A stretch of DNA of 64,000 nucleotides from Commensalibacter communis (GCF_947179015.1 NZ_CAMXCM010000008.1:1-64000); one strand, 5' to 3'; counted from the first letter of the stretch, positions 35,085-45,138 are shown. Numbers and translations: made by a program. Notes: generated from the letters alone by a model not told the origin.

Positions 35085-37355
35085 ATGTTCGAAAAAGATA
35101 TTATTGATAGTTATATTAATGCTTATACTCGTCTTGCACCTTCATTAAACAAAAATTCTTTTACTTCTTGTAAGACTGTAGATGAGTTCTTAGAAGAATT
35201 AAATAAAACAGATATCAATGTAAAACCCTTATCAACTAAACGTATTTCCTTAGGATCAAAAAAAATTAATCCTAAGGAAACAAAATCATTTAAACAAATA
35301 ATAAGGGCTGGTGGGAAAGAAAATAATTGTGAATGGCAAAAAAAAGTAAAAAAACGCAGGATACTGGTTGTTTTTTTATCTTTATTTTTTTCAACTATAT
35401 TATTTTATATATCTGCATCATCTTTTATTAGCAATTTAGATTCTAATTTTATCAAATATTTATTTTGCGTTATTTATTTTATACTTACTTACAGTGCAAG
35501 CTCCAGCTTGTTCAAAATGATTGTGGGGAATATAATCTCAAAAAAAGATAATTCTTTTAAAAAATTAAAGGATGATACTCAATATAAAGAAAACACAAAA
35601 ATTGCCATTTTATATCCTGTTTATAACGAAGATCCTGCACGTGTTGTAGCAAGCATTATGGCAACTTGGAAAGGTCTGCTTGAAATTCAAGATATTGATA
35701 AACACTATGATTTTTACATCTTATCTGATACACGATCAATCGAAAGTCGTATTTTAGAAGAAACTGCAATTATTCTAGCAAAAAAAGAATTTAAAAATAT
35801 TCGATTATATTATCGATGGCGTTCGATTAATACTAACGCAAAACTTGGTAACATAATGGATTTTTTAAGACGTTATTCAAGTCTATATAAATACATGGTT
35901 GTTATGGATGCAGATTCACTCATGAGTGGCAAAGCAATACATAAAATAGTTTCTATTGCCGAATCAAATGATCAAATTGGAATTATTCAAACTAATCCAA
36001 AGCCGATTTTACGTACGACTATTTTTGGTCGTATGTTGCAATTCTCTTGTTGGTTTTATGGAATTCCATTTTTTAAAGCTATTCGACATTATTATTTAGG
36101 AGATGCTTTTTATATTGGACATAATGCTTTAATAAGAGTGGATGCTTTTAGGGAACATTGTGTTTTACCGGCATTGGATGGCATCCCACCATGGGGAGGA
36201 AAGCCATTAAGCCACGATCTAGTGGAAGCAGGCTTAATGGCAAAATCAGGTTTAGAAGTCTGGTTTTTACCAGAAATTGAAGAAAGTTATGAAGAAATCC
36301 CAGCAAACATTATAGCATTCTTAATTAGAGAACGGCGCTGGATGCAAGGTAATCTTCAAAATTTACGTGTGGTTTTTGGCTTTGGTTTAAAAAATGCACA
36401 CAGAGATTTACTTATTGCCGGCTTTATGTCTTATTTCTCGTCAATTTTATGGTTCGTTTTTACTTTTATCGTTGCTATAACTGGTGTCAGCTTTAATACG
36501 AATTATCAAGATGGTGTAAATCATATAAACATCAAATTAGACACTGTTATCATGCTTTATTATGCATTAATCCTTTTGTTTGCTCCAAGATTAATCGGAA
36601 TGATATTTGTAATTCTTACCAAAGAATATAAAAATTTTGGTGGATATATATGGGTTTTACTATCTTGTTTATTTGATACCATTTTTTCAATTTGTTTTGC
36701 ACCTATTGTAATGGTGTTTGTAATGAAGTTTTTTATTATGTGGATTAAGTCCAAACCTATAAAATGGGGTAATCAGGATCGTGGGGATGATATTTTACCG
36801 TGGAGAACTTGTTTTGCAGAGTTTTCGTTGCCAATGATATCAGGAATTGTACTCCTATTATGGATCAGAATGTCTGAACTATCTCAATTATGGTACTATA
36901 ACGATTACTATAACTTTTTTATTCCTGAACTTTCTTTAAACAACAGATATCTGTGGTTTCTCCCTATTATTATCGCGCTTATTTGTAGTCCTTTAACAGC
37001 ACGTTTAAGTTCTGCAACCATAAGATCAAAGAAATTTTCTAAAATTTTCCTTATTCCAGAAGAGATTAAACAATCTTCAATCATAACCAATATGGAAATA
37101 TATTTAGACAAGATACAAAAAAAACTACCTAATTTTAAAAACGAAAGAGAAGCAATTGATTTTGCTTACACAGATCCAGAATTTTTTATTTATCATTATA
37201 ATTTTACTTTCAACAGAAAAGTAAAACAACTTCCTTTATTAAATAATCAGGATTTGGGTCATTATGAAATATTAAAAAATGTCTTTAATCATAGAAAACT
37301 TTTTTCATATTATCATTTAAATATTTCAAAAAAGAATTTAAATATGGGCTCTTAA
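35085..37355 (+). CDS. OpgH/MdoH-type membrane glucosyltransferase
   Basis: A 756-residue family-2 glycosyltransferase in the inner membrane. Two hydrophobic segments precede the catalytic domain (residues about 90-150). The domain shows LYPVYNEDPARVVASI near 181, the DxD-like VVMDADSLMSG near 279, HNALIRVDAFREHC near 347, SHDLVEAGLMAKSG near 381 and the RRWMQGN product motif near 418. Several more membrane spans follow. These match OpgH, the glucan synthase of osmoregulated periplasmic glucans. No opgG partner is present. Instead the gene follows capsule-type export genes by 7 bases, suggesting that the glucan is secreted to the surface rather than kept in the periplasm. Confidence 0.87.
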   Translation: MFEKDIIDSYINAYTRLAPSLNKNSFTSCKTVDEFLEELNKTDINVKPLSTKRISLGSKKINPKETKSFKQIIRAGGKENNCEWQKKVKKRRILVVFLSLFFSTILFYISASSFISNLDSNFIKYLFCVIYFILTYSASSSLFKMIVGNIISKKDNSFKKLKDDTQYKENTKIAILYPVYNEDPARVVASIMATWKGLLEIQDIDKHYDFYILSDTRSIESRILEETAIILAKKEFKNIRLYYRWRSINTNAKLGNIMDFLRRYSSLYKYMVVMDADSLMSGKAIHKIVSIAESNDQIGIIQTNPKPILRTTIFGRMLQFSCWFYGIPFFKAIRHYYLGDAFYIGHNALIRVDAFREHCVLPALDGIPPWGGKPLSHDLVEAGLMAKSGLEVWFLPEIEESYEEIPANIIAFLIRERRWMQGNLQNLRVVFGFGLKNAHRDLLIAGFMSYFSSILWFVFTFIVAITGVSFNTNYQDGVNHINIKLDTVIMLYYALILLFAPRLIGMIFVILTKEYKNFGGYIWVLLSCLFDTIFSICFAPIVMVFVMKFFIMWIKSKPIKWGNQDRGDDILPWRTCFAEFSLPMISGIVLLLWIRMSELSQLWYYNDYYNFFIPELSLNNRYLWFLPIIIALICSPLTARLSSATIRSKKFSKIFLIPEEIKQSSIITNMEIYLDKIQKKLPNFKNEREAIDFAYTDPEFFIYHYNFTFNRKVKQLPLLNNQDLGHYEILKNVFNHRKLFSYYHLNISKKNLNMGS

Positions 37356-37366
37356 GGAAAGAGCCC
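37346..37366. terminator. Hairpin in the 22-base convergent gap
   Basis: GGGCTCTT (37346-37353) pairs perfectly with AAGAGCCC (37359-37366) around a 5-base loop. The left arm runs into the stop codon of the glucosyltransferase. On the minus strand the hairpin is followed by a T-rich stretch, so it can end the RTX gene transcript as well. Confidence 0.65.
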
Positions 37367-37377
37367 ACACTTAGAAT

Positions 37378-40300
37378 TTAAGCTTTGTTTTGTAGTACGA
37401 TATCAGAACTATGTGTTAAAGAGGTATCAATTGATGTTAATGGTATCGCTTGACTTTCTGTAACGGTAGGAGCGTGCTGGTCGATATTTTTTTGACTTAT
37501 TTTTTGTGCACCCATATCAAAAGCTTGTTTGGTAGAGTTATCATTTTTTCCAACCCAGTCATTAATATTAAAATTATCAACTTTATTATCAATGGGCAAG
37601 AGAGCCATTAGTTGATCGTTATTTAACGTTTGATCAGCGAATTGGTATTCTTGCACACGGAAACTATTACTCGGGTCGAAATAATATTGTAATCTAACAC
37701 TATCATTTTCACCATATTGAATAACAAGATCATTGCCTTCAATAGATGTGCCACTAACGTCATTGCTTGATATATCTTTAAATTGTATTACAGATTTATC
37801 TGCGGGGTTAGTTACATGGTTGTAAATAGTATCGTGACCATCACCTTTGGAAAGAACGTAGGTATTGGATCCTTCATCGCCAGCCATATAATCATCACCA
37901 GTGCCACCAATTAATGTGTCATTCCCAGCACCTCCATAGAGACTATCATTTCCAGCACCGCCATTGATGACATCATTACCAGCACCACCATAGATGGTAT
38001 CATTGCCGATACCACCAGTGATTTGATCGTCTCCATCTTGAGCATCTACATAATTATTACCATCGCCAGTTTGAACGATGTCATTTCCATTACCACTATA
38101 GAAATTGTTGTTTGATGCGTCACCATTGATTTGATTGCCACCATTACCAAATTGATAAGAGGTATCACTGCTTTTCACATCAATGGGTAAAAGAGCCATC
38201 AGTTGATCGTTATTTAATGTTTGATCGGTGAATTGATATTCTTGCACACGGAAACTATTACTTGGGTCGAAATAATATTGTAGTCTTACGCTATCATTTT
38301 CACCATATTGAACAACAAGATCATTGCCTTCAACGGATGCACGTGTAACATCTTTACTTGATATATCTGTAAATTGAACAACAGATTTATCTGCGGGGTT
38401 AGTTACATGGTTATAAATGGTATCGTGACCATCACCTTTGGAAAGAACGTAAGTATCTGATCCTTCATCGCCAGATAAATAATCATCACCAGCACCACCA
38501 ATTAATGTATCATTTCCAGTGCCCCCATAGAGAGTATCATTTCCAGCACCGCCATTGATGACATCATTACCAGCACCACCATAGATGGTGTCATTGCCAA
38601 TACCGCCAGTAATTTGATCGTCTCCATCTTGAGCATTTACATAATTATTACCATCACCAGTTTGAATAACGTCATTTCCATTGCCAGTGAAGAAGCTATT
38701 ATTGGATGCGTCACCATTGATTTGATTGCCACCATTACCAAATTGATAAGAGGTATCACTGCTTTTCACATCGATGGGCAAGAGAGCCATGAGCTGATCG
38801 TTATTTAGAGTTTGATCAGAAAATTGATATTCTTGCACGCGGAAATTATTACTTGGATCGAAATAATATTGTAATCTTACGCTGTCATTTTCACCATATT
38901 GAATGATAAGGTCGTTCCCTTCAATAGATGCACCAGTGACATCTTTGCTTGATATGTCTGTAAATTGTATTACGGATTTATCTGTTGAATTAGTTACATG
39001 GTTGTATATGGTATCATTTCCAGCACCTTTGGAAAGAACGTAGGTATCTGATCCTTCATCACCGGATAAATAATCATCCCCAGCACCACCAATTAATGTG
39101 TCATTTCCAGTGCCCCCATAGAGACTGTCATTCCCAGCGCCGCCATCAATGATGTCGTTTCCAGCGCCGCCATAAAGACTATCATTGCCTGAACCGCTAT
39201 AGATTTGATCGTCCCCATCTTGAGCGTCTACATAATTATTACCATCACCAGCTTGAATGATATCGTTTCCATTGCCAGTGAAAAAGTTATTATTGGATGC
39301 ATCACCATTGATTTGATTACCGCCATTACCAAATTGATAAGAGGTATCGCCAGTTTTTACATCGATGGGTAGGAGAGCCATCAGTTGATCGTTATTTAAT
39401 GTTTGATCTGTGAATTGATATTCCTGTACGCGGAAATTATAACTTTGATCGAAATAATTTTGCAATCTGATACTATCGTTTTTTCCATATTGAATAACAA
39501 GATCATTTCCTTGAGCATATGCGTTGCTAACATCTTTACTTGATATATCTGTAAAGTGTACTACAGATTTATCTTCAGGATTAACGACACGATTATAAAT
39601 GGTATCATTGCCAGAATCTGTAGAGAAAACATAGGTATTGGAACCTTCACCACCTGATAAGTAATCATCTCCAGTACCGCCAATTAAAGTATCGTTTCCT
39701 GCACCACCATAAAGATTATCATTATTGGCACCACCATATAATAAATCATCTCCAGCACCACCATAAATGGTATCATTTCCAGTACCACCTAAGATGGTAT
39801 CGTTTCCAACACCGCCATCTAATATATCATTTCCAGCACCACCATCAATGACATCATTCCCAGTACCTCCATAGATGGTATCATTTCCAGAACCGCCATA
39901 AACATGATCGTCTCCGTCTTGAGCGTCTACATAATTATTACCATCGCCAGTTTGAACGATGTCATTTCCGTTACCACTATAGAAGCTATTATTGGATGCA
40001 TCACCATTGATTTGATTACCGCCATTACCAAATTGATAAGCAGCGTGTCCTGTTTTTACATTGATTGGTAGGAGAGCCATTAGTTGATCGTTATTTAGCG
40101 TTTGATCGGTAAATTGATACTCTTGCACACGGAAACTATTACTTGGGTCGAAATAATATTGTAGTCTTACGCTATCATTTTCACCATATTGAATGATAAG
40201 GTCGTTTCCTTCAATAGATGCACCAGTAACATCTTTGCTTGATATATCTTTAAATTGAACAACATCTTTATCTGTCGAGTTCGTTATATGGTTATAAATG

Positions 40301-41667
40301 GTATCATTACCATCACCTTTGGAAAGAACGTAAGTATCTGATCCTTCATCGCCAGATAAATAATCGTTGCCAGCGCCACCAATTAAAGTATCGTTTCCTG
40401 AACCTCCATAGAGACTATCATTACCAGCACCGCCATTGATGACATCATTACCAGCACCACCATAGATGGTATCATTGCCAATACCGCCAGTGATTTGATC
40501 GTCTCCATCTTGAGCATCTACATAATTATTACCATCGCCAGTTTGAACGATGTCATTTCCATTACCACTATAGAAATTGTTGTTTGATGCGTCACCATTG
40601 ATTTGATTGCCACCATTACCAAATTGATAAGAGGTATCACTGCTTTTCACATCAATGGGTAAAAGAGCCATCAGTTGATCGTTATTTAATGTTTGATCGG
40701 TGAATTGATATTCTTGCACACGGAAACTATTACTTGGGTCGAAATAATATTGTAGTCTTACGCTATCATTTTCACCATATTGAATGATAAGATCATTGCC
40801 TTCAATAGATGCGCCAGTGACATCTTTACTTGATATATCTGTAAATTGAACAACAGATTTATCTGCGGGGTTAGTTACATGGTTATAAATGGTATCGTGA
40901 CCATCACCTTTGGAAAGAACGTAGGTATTGGATCCTTCATCGCCGGCCATATAATCATCACCAGTGCCACCAATTAATATATTATTCCCAACGCCCCCAT
41001 AGAGGCTGTCATTACCTAAGCCTCCATCTAGTATATCATTTCCGGAACCACCATAGATGGTATCGTTTCCAGCACCCCCATAGAGACTATCATTCCCAGC
41101 ACCGCCATTGATGACATCATTTCCAGCACCACCATAGATGGTGTCATTACCAATACCGCCAATAATTTGATCGTCTCCATCTTGAGCATCTACATAATTA
41201 TTACCATCACCAGTTTGCACGACGTCATTTCCATTACCACTGTAGTAGCTATTATTAAATGCATTACCATTGATTTGATTTCCACCATTACCAAATTGGT
41301 AAGTGTTGTTGTCAGTTTTCACATCGATGGGTAGGAGAGCCATCAGTTGGTCGTTATTTAGCGTTTGATCGGTAAATTGATATTCTTGCACACGGAAACT
41401 ATTACTTGGGTCGAAATAATATTGTAATCTTACGCTGTCATTTTCACCATATTGAATGATAAGGTCGTTTCCTTCAATAGATGCACCAGTAACATCTTTG
41501 CTTGATACATCTGTGAATTGAATAATGTCTTTATCTTCAGGATTAGTTACATGATTGTATATGGTATCGTGACCAGCACCCTTGGAAAGAACGTAGGTAT
41601 TGGATCCATCTCCTCCAGATAGATAATCATTTTCAGGAGTACCGATTATTTCTATATTTGAACTCAT
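37378..41667 (-). CDS. Large modular RTX-type calcium-binding repeat protein
   Basis: A 1429-residue acidic, Gly/Asp/Asn-rich protein made almost only of repeats. Arrays of RTX nonapeptides (GGxGNDxxx, e.g. YGGAGNDVI, NGGAGNDSL) alternate with a conserved segment of about 100 residues. That segment carries IQYGENDSVRLQYYFDP and VQEYQFTDQTLNNDQLMALL, which resembles the haemolysin-type calcium-binding related domain. I count seven copies of the segment and six full RTX blocks between them. No N-terminal signal peptide is present, which fits type I secretion by a C-terminal signal; the last 70 residues are non-repetitive. No HlyB/HlyD exporter lies in the window. It is probably a surface adhesin or matrix protein; no enzymatic domain is seen. 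The RBS AAGGAAA is well spaced. Confidence 0.88.
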   Translation of the reverse strand: MSSNIEIIGTPENDYLSGGDGSNTYVLSKGAGHDTIYNHVTNPEDKDIIQFTDVSSKDVTGASIEGNDLIIQYGENDSVRLQYYFDPSNSFRVQEYQFTDQTLNNDQLMALLPIDVKTDNNTYQFGNGGNQINGNAFNNSYYSGNGNDVVQTGDGNNYVDAQDGDDQIIGGIGNDTIYGGAGNDVINGGAGNDSLYGGAGNDTIYGGSGNDILDGGLGNDSLYGGVGNNILIGGTGDDYMAGDEGSNTYVLSKGDGHDTIYNHVTNPADKSVVQFTDISSKDVTGASIEGNDLIIQYGENDSVRLQYYFDPSNSFRVQEYQFTDQTLNNDQLMALLPIDVKSSDTSYQFGNGGNQINGDASNNNFYSGNGNDIVQTGDGNNYVDAQDGDDQITGGIGNDTIYGGAGNDVINGGAGNDSLYGGSGNDTLIGGAGNDYLSGDEGSDTYVLSKGDGNDTIYNHITNSTDKDVVQFKDISSKDVTGASIEGNDLIIQYGENDSVRLQYYFDPSNSFRVQEYQFTDQTLNNDQLMALLPINVKTGHAAYQFGNGGNQINGDASNNSFYSGNGNDIVQTGDGNNYVDAQDGDDHVYGGSGNDTIYGGTGNDVIDGGAGNDILDGGVGNDTILGGTGNDTIYGGAGDDLLYGGANNDNLYGGAGNDTLIGGTGDDYLSGGEGSNTYVFSTDSGNDTIYNRVVNPEDKSVVHFTDISSKDVSNAYAQGNDLVIQYGKNDSIRLQNYFDQSYNFRVQEYQFTDQTLNNDQLMALLPIDVKTGDTSYQFGNGGNQINGDASNNNFFTGNGNDIIQAGDGNNYVDAQDGDDQIYSGSGNDSLYGGAGNDIIDGGAGNDSLYGGTGNDTLIGGAGDDYLSGDEGSDTYVLSKGAGNDTIYNHVTNSTDKSVIQFTDISSKDVTGASIEGNDLIIQYGENDSVRLQYYFDPSNNFRVQEYQFSDQTLNNDQLMALLPIDVKSSDTSYQFGNGGNQINGDASNNSFFTGNGNDVIQTGDGNNYVNAQDGDDQITGGIGNDTIYGGAGNDVINGGAGNDTLYGGTGNDTLIGGAGDDYLSGDEGSDTYVLSKGDGHDTIYNHVTNPADKSVVQFTDISSKDVTRASVEGNDLVVQYGENDSVRLQYYFDPSNSFRVQEYQFTDQTLNNDQLMALLPIDVKSSDTSYQFGNGGNQINGDASNNNFYSGNGNDIVQTGDGNNYVDAQDGDDQITGGIGNDTIYGGAGNDVINGGAGNDSLYGGAGNDTLIGGTGDDYMAGDEGSNTYVLSKGDGHDTIYNHVTNPADKSVIQFKDISSNDVSGTSIEGNDLVIQYGENDSVRLQYYFDPSNSFRVQEYQFADQTLNNDQLMALLPIDNKVDNFNINDWVGKNDNSTKQAFDMGAQKISQKNIDQHAPTVTESQAIPLTSIDTSLTHSSDIVLQNKA

Positions 41668-42696
41668 AAATTGTTTCCTTAAAAATTAATAACAAATCGA
41701 TATTATTATATGAACATTATAATTTTTAAAATGAAACATATTAAATGGGTCTGTAGAACAAAATTATACTCTTGAGCCATTGTGTTGTTTAAAATCAACA
41801 TAAATCTTAAGTTTTATTAACTTTGTTAATTAAATATTAATATTTATGTTGATTTTTATACAAATATATTTACCAAAAACGTTCCGTTAATCGCCTTCGT
41901 TTTAAAAAACTACATGAATAATTGTATTGATAGTAAAAAGATAAACATCAAAAAATGTTTAGTTGGTAAAGGTTTGTTACATATTTCTTCGTTGAAGCCA
42001 CATAGCTGATATTGCAGCCAAAAAACAATCACTTAATTTATTAATACGACACTTATATTGTAATCATTCAAATGCCTTACGAGATAGTTGATTAAGGTGT
42101 TTAGATGATTAGAGGATATTATTATCCTATCATAACAGGCGAGCCAGTCACGGTATGGAGGTAAAAATTGATAGCTTTGTCCGCTAATGACAGTGAATAG
42201 GCATTATTATATTTAACAGCAACATTTAGACTTATATATACTCTTGATAAGCTAATAAAAAAGTAATCATGTTCATTTATGTATTTATATTTCGGATGAA
42301 TATAAAGATATATTCTTCAATCAACTTAGACATTATCTCAAGCAAATAACATCTATTAATAATCGTAATTTATATATTGGAAATACCTCAAATAACCATA
42401 GTTGAAGTTACTTCTTAAAAGGATGTAATCAACAATATATTCAACGGTATATTATAAATTATATTGATGAAAGGGGTTTTCTTTTATTAGTTTTATGCTT
42501 AACCAAGATATAAGCCATATTAGGCCAAGTGCACCTCAATAAAAAGCCAGTTCTAAGCAAAAATTCGCCAATACTTAATATCTGTTTATTAATATTAAGC
42601 ATTGTAATGTTATCTGTACCCCCTTTTTTTTTACACCTGTGCATTTTAAATTTTCGTGAATTTCTTGATAATTTATTAGGCTGAATTATTGGAAGG
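41668..42696. other. Gene-poor kilobase upstream of the RTX gene
   Basis: No intact gene is supported here. The first about 100 bases hold the RTX promoter and ribosome site. A decayed transposase-like stretch is seen at about 41977-42205. The remainder to 42696 has only short frames without ribosome binding sites. Confidence 0.5.
41977..42205 (-). pseudogene. Remnant of an IS5-type transposase C-terminus
   Basis: Reading the minus strand, one frame gives SLSLADKAI and then stops. Another gives NQLSRKAFE, a stop, then LQYKCRINKLSDCFLAAI and SAMWLQRRNM before the stop at 41977. LADKAYD-like and the closing RYxKxxxxFLAAIxxAxxxxWL pattern are typical of IS5-family transposase ends. At least two stops and a frame change break it, and no terminal inverted repeats were found. 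This is a tentative reading from translated fragments. Confidence 0.45.
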
Positions 42697-42924
42697 GTGG
42701 AATGTCCAGATTATTTTAATTCTGACATATATACAAAGATTTCAAAATTATTTGATGGAACTATGCAGTTGAAACTTGAAAGATTCGATCTTATGGGCTC
42801 GATTAAAATGAAAACCGTGTTGCATATTATATTTTATCTTGAGCAAAAAGGTCTAATAGGTCCAGATGCCGTTTTAATTCAATCATCATCCGATAATCTA
42901 GTTATTACTTTATCAGCAGAATAA
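42697..42924 (+). pseudogene. N-terminal fragment of a cysteine-synthase-like PLP enzyme (SbnA type)
   Basis: A 75-residue frame that reads like the start of a SbnA/cysteine-synthase-family enzyme: ISKLFDGTMQLKLERFDLMG, then SIKMKT around the PLP lysine, then YLEQKGLIGPDAVLIQSSSD and a stop. Intact relatives are about 320 residues and have GSIKDRxA and SSSGNLG at these places. Here both motifs have drifted (KMKT; SSSDNLV) and the rest of the enzyme is absent. It starts only with GTG and lies 25 bases before a damaged LysE gene. It is most likely a decayed leftover of an amino-acid (e.g. diaminopropionate) synthesis and export unit. Confidence 0.6.
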
Positions 42925-42949
42925 TTTAACTTTTAGAAACTGTAAATTT

Positions 42950-43548
42950 ATGATCCATTTTTTTGTTTGGTTACAATTTTTAACCTTTATAGTGCCTTTG
43001 GTTTTTAGCCCTGGCCCAGGCAATACAACGTTTGCAGCAATGGGTAGTCAATATAAATTTGCTGGTACAATGCGGTTTTGGATGGGATTTGAGCTTGGTG
43101 ATATTTTCTTGTGTTCGATATATGCTTTTGGTCTTGGTGAGTTAATTCATCGTTTTCACTCTATTGAAATAGGATTGAAGTGGGCTGGTATTGCTTTTTT
43201 GTTCTATTTAACTTGGACTTTTGCAAGATCAGCAATTCATCCCTCGAAATATATAGAGAAAAACACAACACCTGCATTAGGATTTGTTGATGGTTTTTTG
43301 TCAGTTTTTCTTAATCCCAAAATACACACTATGCTTCTAGCATTATTTTCTCAATTTGGTGCTTTGAATTCATTTTCACAACTTTCACAACTCACTCTAG
43401 GTTTTTTGATTGTTTCAATTATCGGGCATGGTATTTGGATCGCTGGCGGACATTTTTTTTAAGCCGCTTTCAATCCAACACAGCTCAAAGAGTTATAAAC
43501 AGTGTTTTCGCCCTCTCAATTGCATGGACGGCTATTACAATGATTTAA
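42950..43548 (+). pseudogene. LysE/RhtB-family amino-acid exporter, frameshifted in a T tract
   Basis: The intact frame (42950-43462) gives 170 residues of a LysE-type exporter, with the SPGPGNTTFAAMG motif near residue 21 and FLNPKIHTMLLALFSQFG near 123. It stops right after IAGGHFF, inside a run of eight Ts at 43453-43460. Reading as if one more T were present continues with LSRFQSNTAQRVINSVFALS and ends at 43548 with a normal family C-terminus, for a total near 200 residues. So the last membrane helix is lost by a one-base shift in a homopolymer. This may be decay, a phase-variable state or a sequencing error. Confidence 0.75.
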
Positions 43549-43576
43549 CTTGAGACTAGAGATGTTTATACTATAG

Positions 43577-45016
43577 CTAACTAAGATGATTTTTCAGACT
43601 GTTAATTAAAAAGGTTAAGTTGGTGATATCTTTTTTGTTCATTTTAAGACCAGTGCACAATCTAACAAAATTAGTATTAGTTTTATCTAAAAAGAAGATG
43701 TTTCCACTTGGCACAAATGTTTTATTGCTAAGACAATATTTTCTGTAGGTCTCCATGTTAAATTCTTTATTTAGTTTTATCCAATGAATGAATCCAGCTG
43801 TAGGTGGTGTATAACTAAGGATATTTTCTGACCTCATGGCTATAAGGTCTTTCATGAATTGGTTATTCTTCTTAAATACACTTTGAAGATATACTATGTG
43901 TGGCGTATAATAGCCTCGCTTAAGATATTCATCTAATATTTTTTGTGTGATGCTACTAACTGTACTGTTATTTAATAGCTCTGCGCCGAATATCTCTTTT
44001 CTAAATTTACCTGGCAGACACCATCCCACACGAAAACCTGGAGATAAAGTCTTTGAAAAGGACGAAAAATATATAACTATATTATCATCATCTATTGACT
44101 TAAATGGTTTTGGGCGATCTGGTCCAACCATAAGATCATAAAAGATATCATCCTCGAGAATTGGTATCTGATAAGTTTTCATCAATTTATAAATCGAGTT
44201 TCTGGTGTGGGTAGTTAAAGTTCGACCAGTTGGATTGTGGATTGTTGGGTTTATATAAAATAAACCAATATTTTCCGTTTTAAGAATTTTCTCTAAGTTT
44301 AAAATATCTATTTCATCGCCTGTATCGGATAGGGGGATAGTAACAGCAGGTAATTTATTCGATTCAATAAATTGAATAATGCCATAATAACAGGGAACGA
44401 CCAGCAAAATTTTTGAATTTTGATTAATTACGTTTTTAAGGATAGTACCCAAACTTTGAGTGTCACCAGAGGTAATGAGAATGTCGTCGGCATGACAATG
44501 TATACCTCGATTTACCATTAAAAAGCTCAAACGGTTTCGCAAAGATGGCAGACCTGGGCTGGGTATGAATTCTTCTTCAAAAGATGAGGAGCCTGTAATT
44601 ATAGCTCTTAGGCATTTCTGTATATAGCTGTGTGGCGCAAGGGATTTATCCAGAACTGCATTTGAATAATTATACATACCATTTTTAGGGTTGTAATAAA
44701 GCAATTCGTTAATTTGATCACTTCTTGATGTCGAAATATTTGGTTTTCTCAATATTATGCACTGGTTATTTTTTAGTGTAAAAAAATAACCAATGCGCTG
44801 TTTTGAATATACCAATCCATCTCTTTCTAATTGTTCAATTGCCCTTAACACAGTTGTTTTACTACAACCGAATTTCATGATCATATCATGTATGGATGGT
44901 AATCTTTCTTGCCTTCCATCCTCTATATGAATTGAATTCCGTCTCTTCACTAAGTGGCTATATATTTTTTTCCATTTGAACGTTTTTTTACTCAAATCTG
45001 GTTCACTCTTTTTCAA
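43577..45016 (-). CDS. MocR-type regulator (GntR HTH fused to aminotransferase-like domain)
   Basis: A 479-residue regulator. Residues about 15-85 form a GntR winged HTH (LPSIHDMIMKFGCSKTTVLR and AIEQLERDGLVY). Residues about 115-475 form a fold-type I PLP domain with the lysine in SSFSKTLSPGFRVGW near residue 316 and NPTIHNPTGRTL near 240. Length is typical of MocR. These proteins sense PLP-linked amines or amino acids and often control a neighbouring exporter; the damaged LysE gene lies convergently next to it. Target genes may have been lost. Confidence 0.88.
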   Translation of the reverse strand: MKKSEPDLSKKTFKWKKIYSHLVKRRNSIHIEDGRQERLPSIHDMIMKFGCSKTTVLRAIEQLERDGLVYSKQRIGYFFTLKNNQCIILRKPNISTSRSDQINELLYYNPKNGMYNYSNAVLDKSLAPHSYIQKCLRAIITGSSSFEEEFIPSPGLPSLRNRLSFLMVNRGIHCHADDILITSGDTQSLGTILKNVINQNSKILLVVPCYYGIIQFIESNKLPAVTIPLSDTGDEIDILNLEKILKTENIGLFYINPTIHNPTGRTLTTHTRNSIYKLMKTYQIPILEDDIFYDLMVGPDRPKPFKSIDDDNIVIYFSSFSKTLSPGFRVGWCLPGKFRKEIFGAELLNNSTVSSITQKILDEYLKRGYYTPHIVYLQSVFKKNNQFMKDLIAMRSENILSYTPPTAGFIHWIKLNKEFNMETYRKYCLSNKTFVPSGNIFFLDKTNTNFVRLCTGLKMNKKDITNLTFLINSLKNHLS

Positions 45017-45138
45017 AATTTGATAATTATGAGTATAATATATTTATATGGGATAATTATATATTATTATCATTCTGTCGCAAATTTTAAAGTAAATATT
45101 TTTGATGATTTAACAATCATTGTTCGTTTTTAAATACA

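Noticed and set aside
38614-38808. 64-residue + strand frame within the RTX gene
   Set aside because: It is an antisense shadow of repeat codons and has no ribosome binding site.
37900-41660. Regularly spaced repeats that could suggest a CRISPR array or satellite DNA
   Set aside because: They are in one long open frame, encode GGxGND nonapeptides and conserved modules, and have no constant-repeat/unique-spacer pattern.
42459-42644. 61-residue minus-strand frame
   Set aside because: No ribosome binding site, no recognisable motif, and located in a decayed gene-poor stretch.
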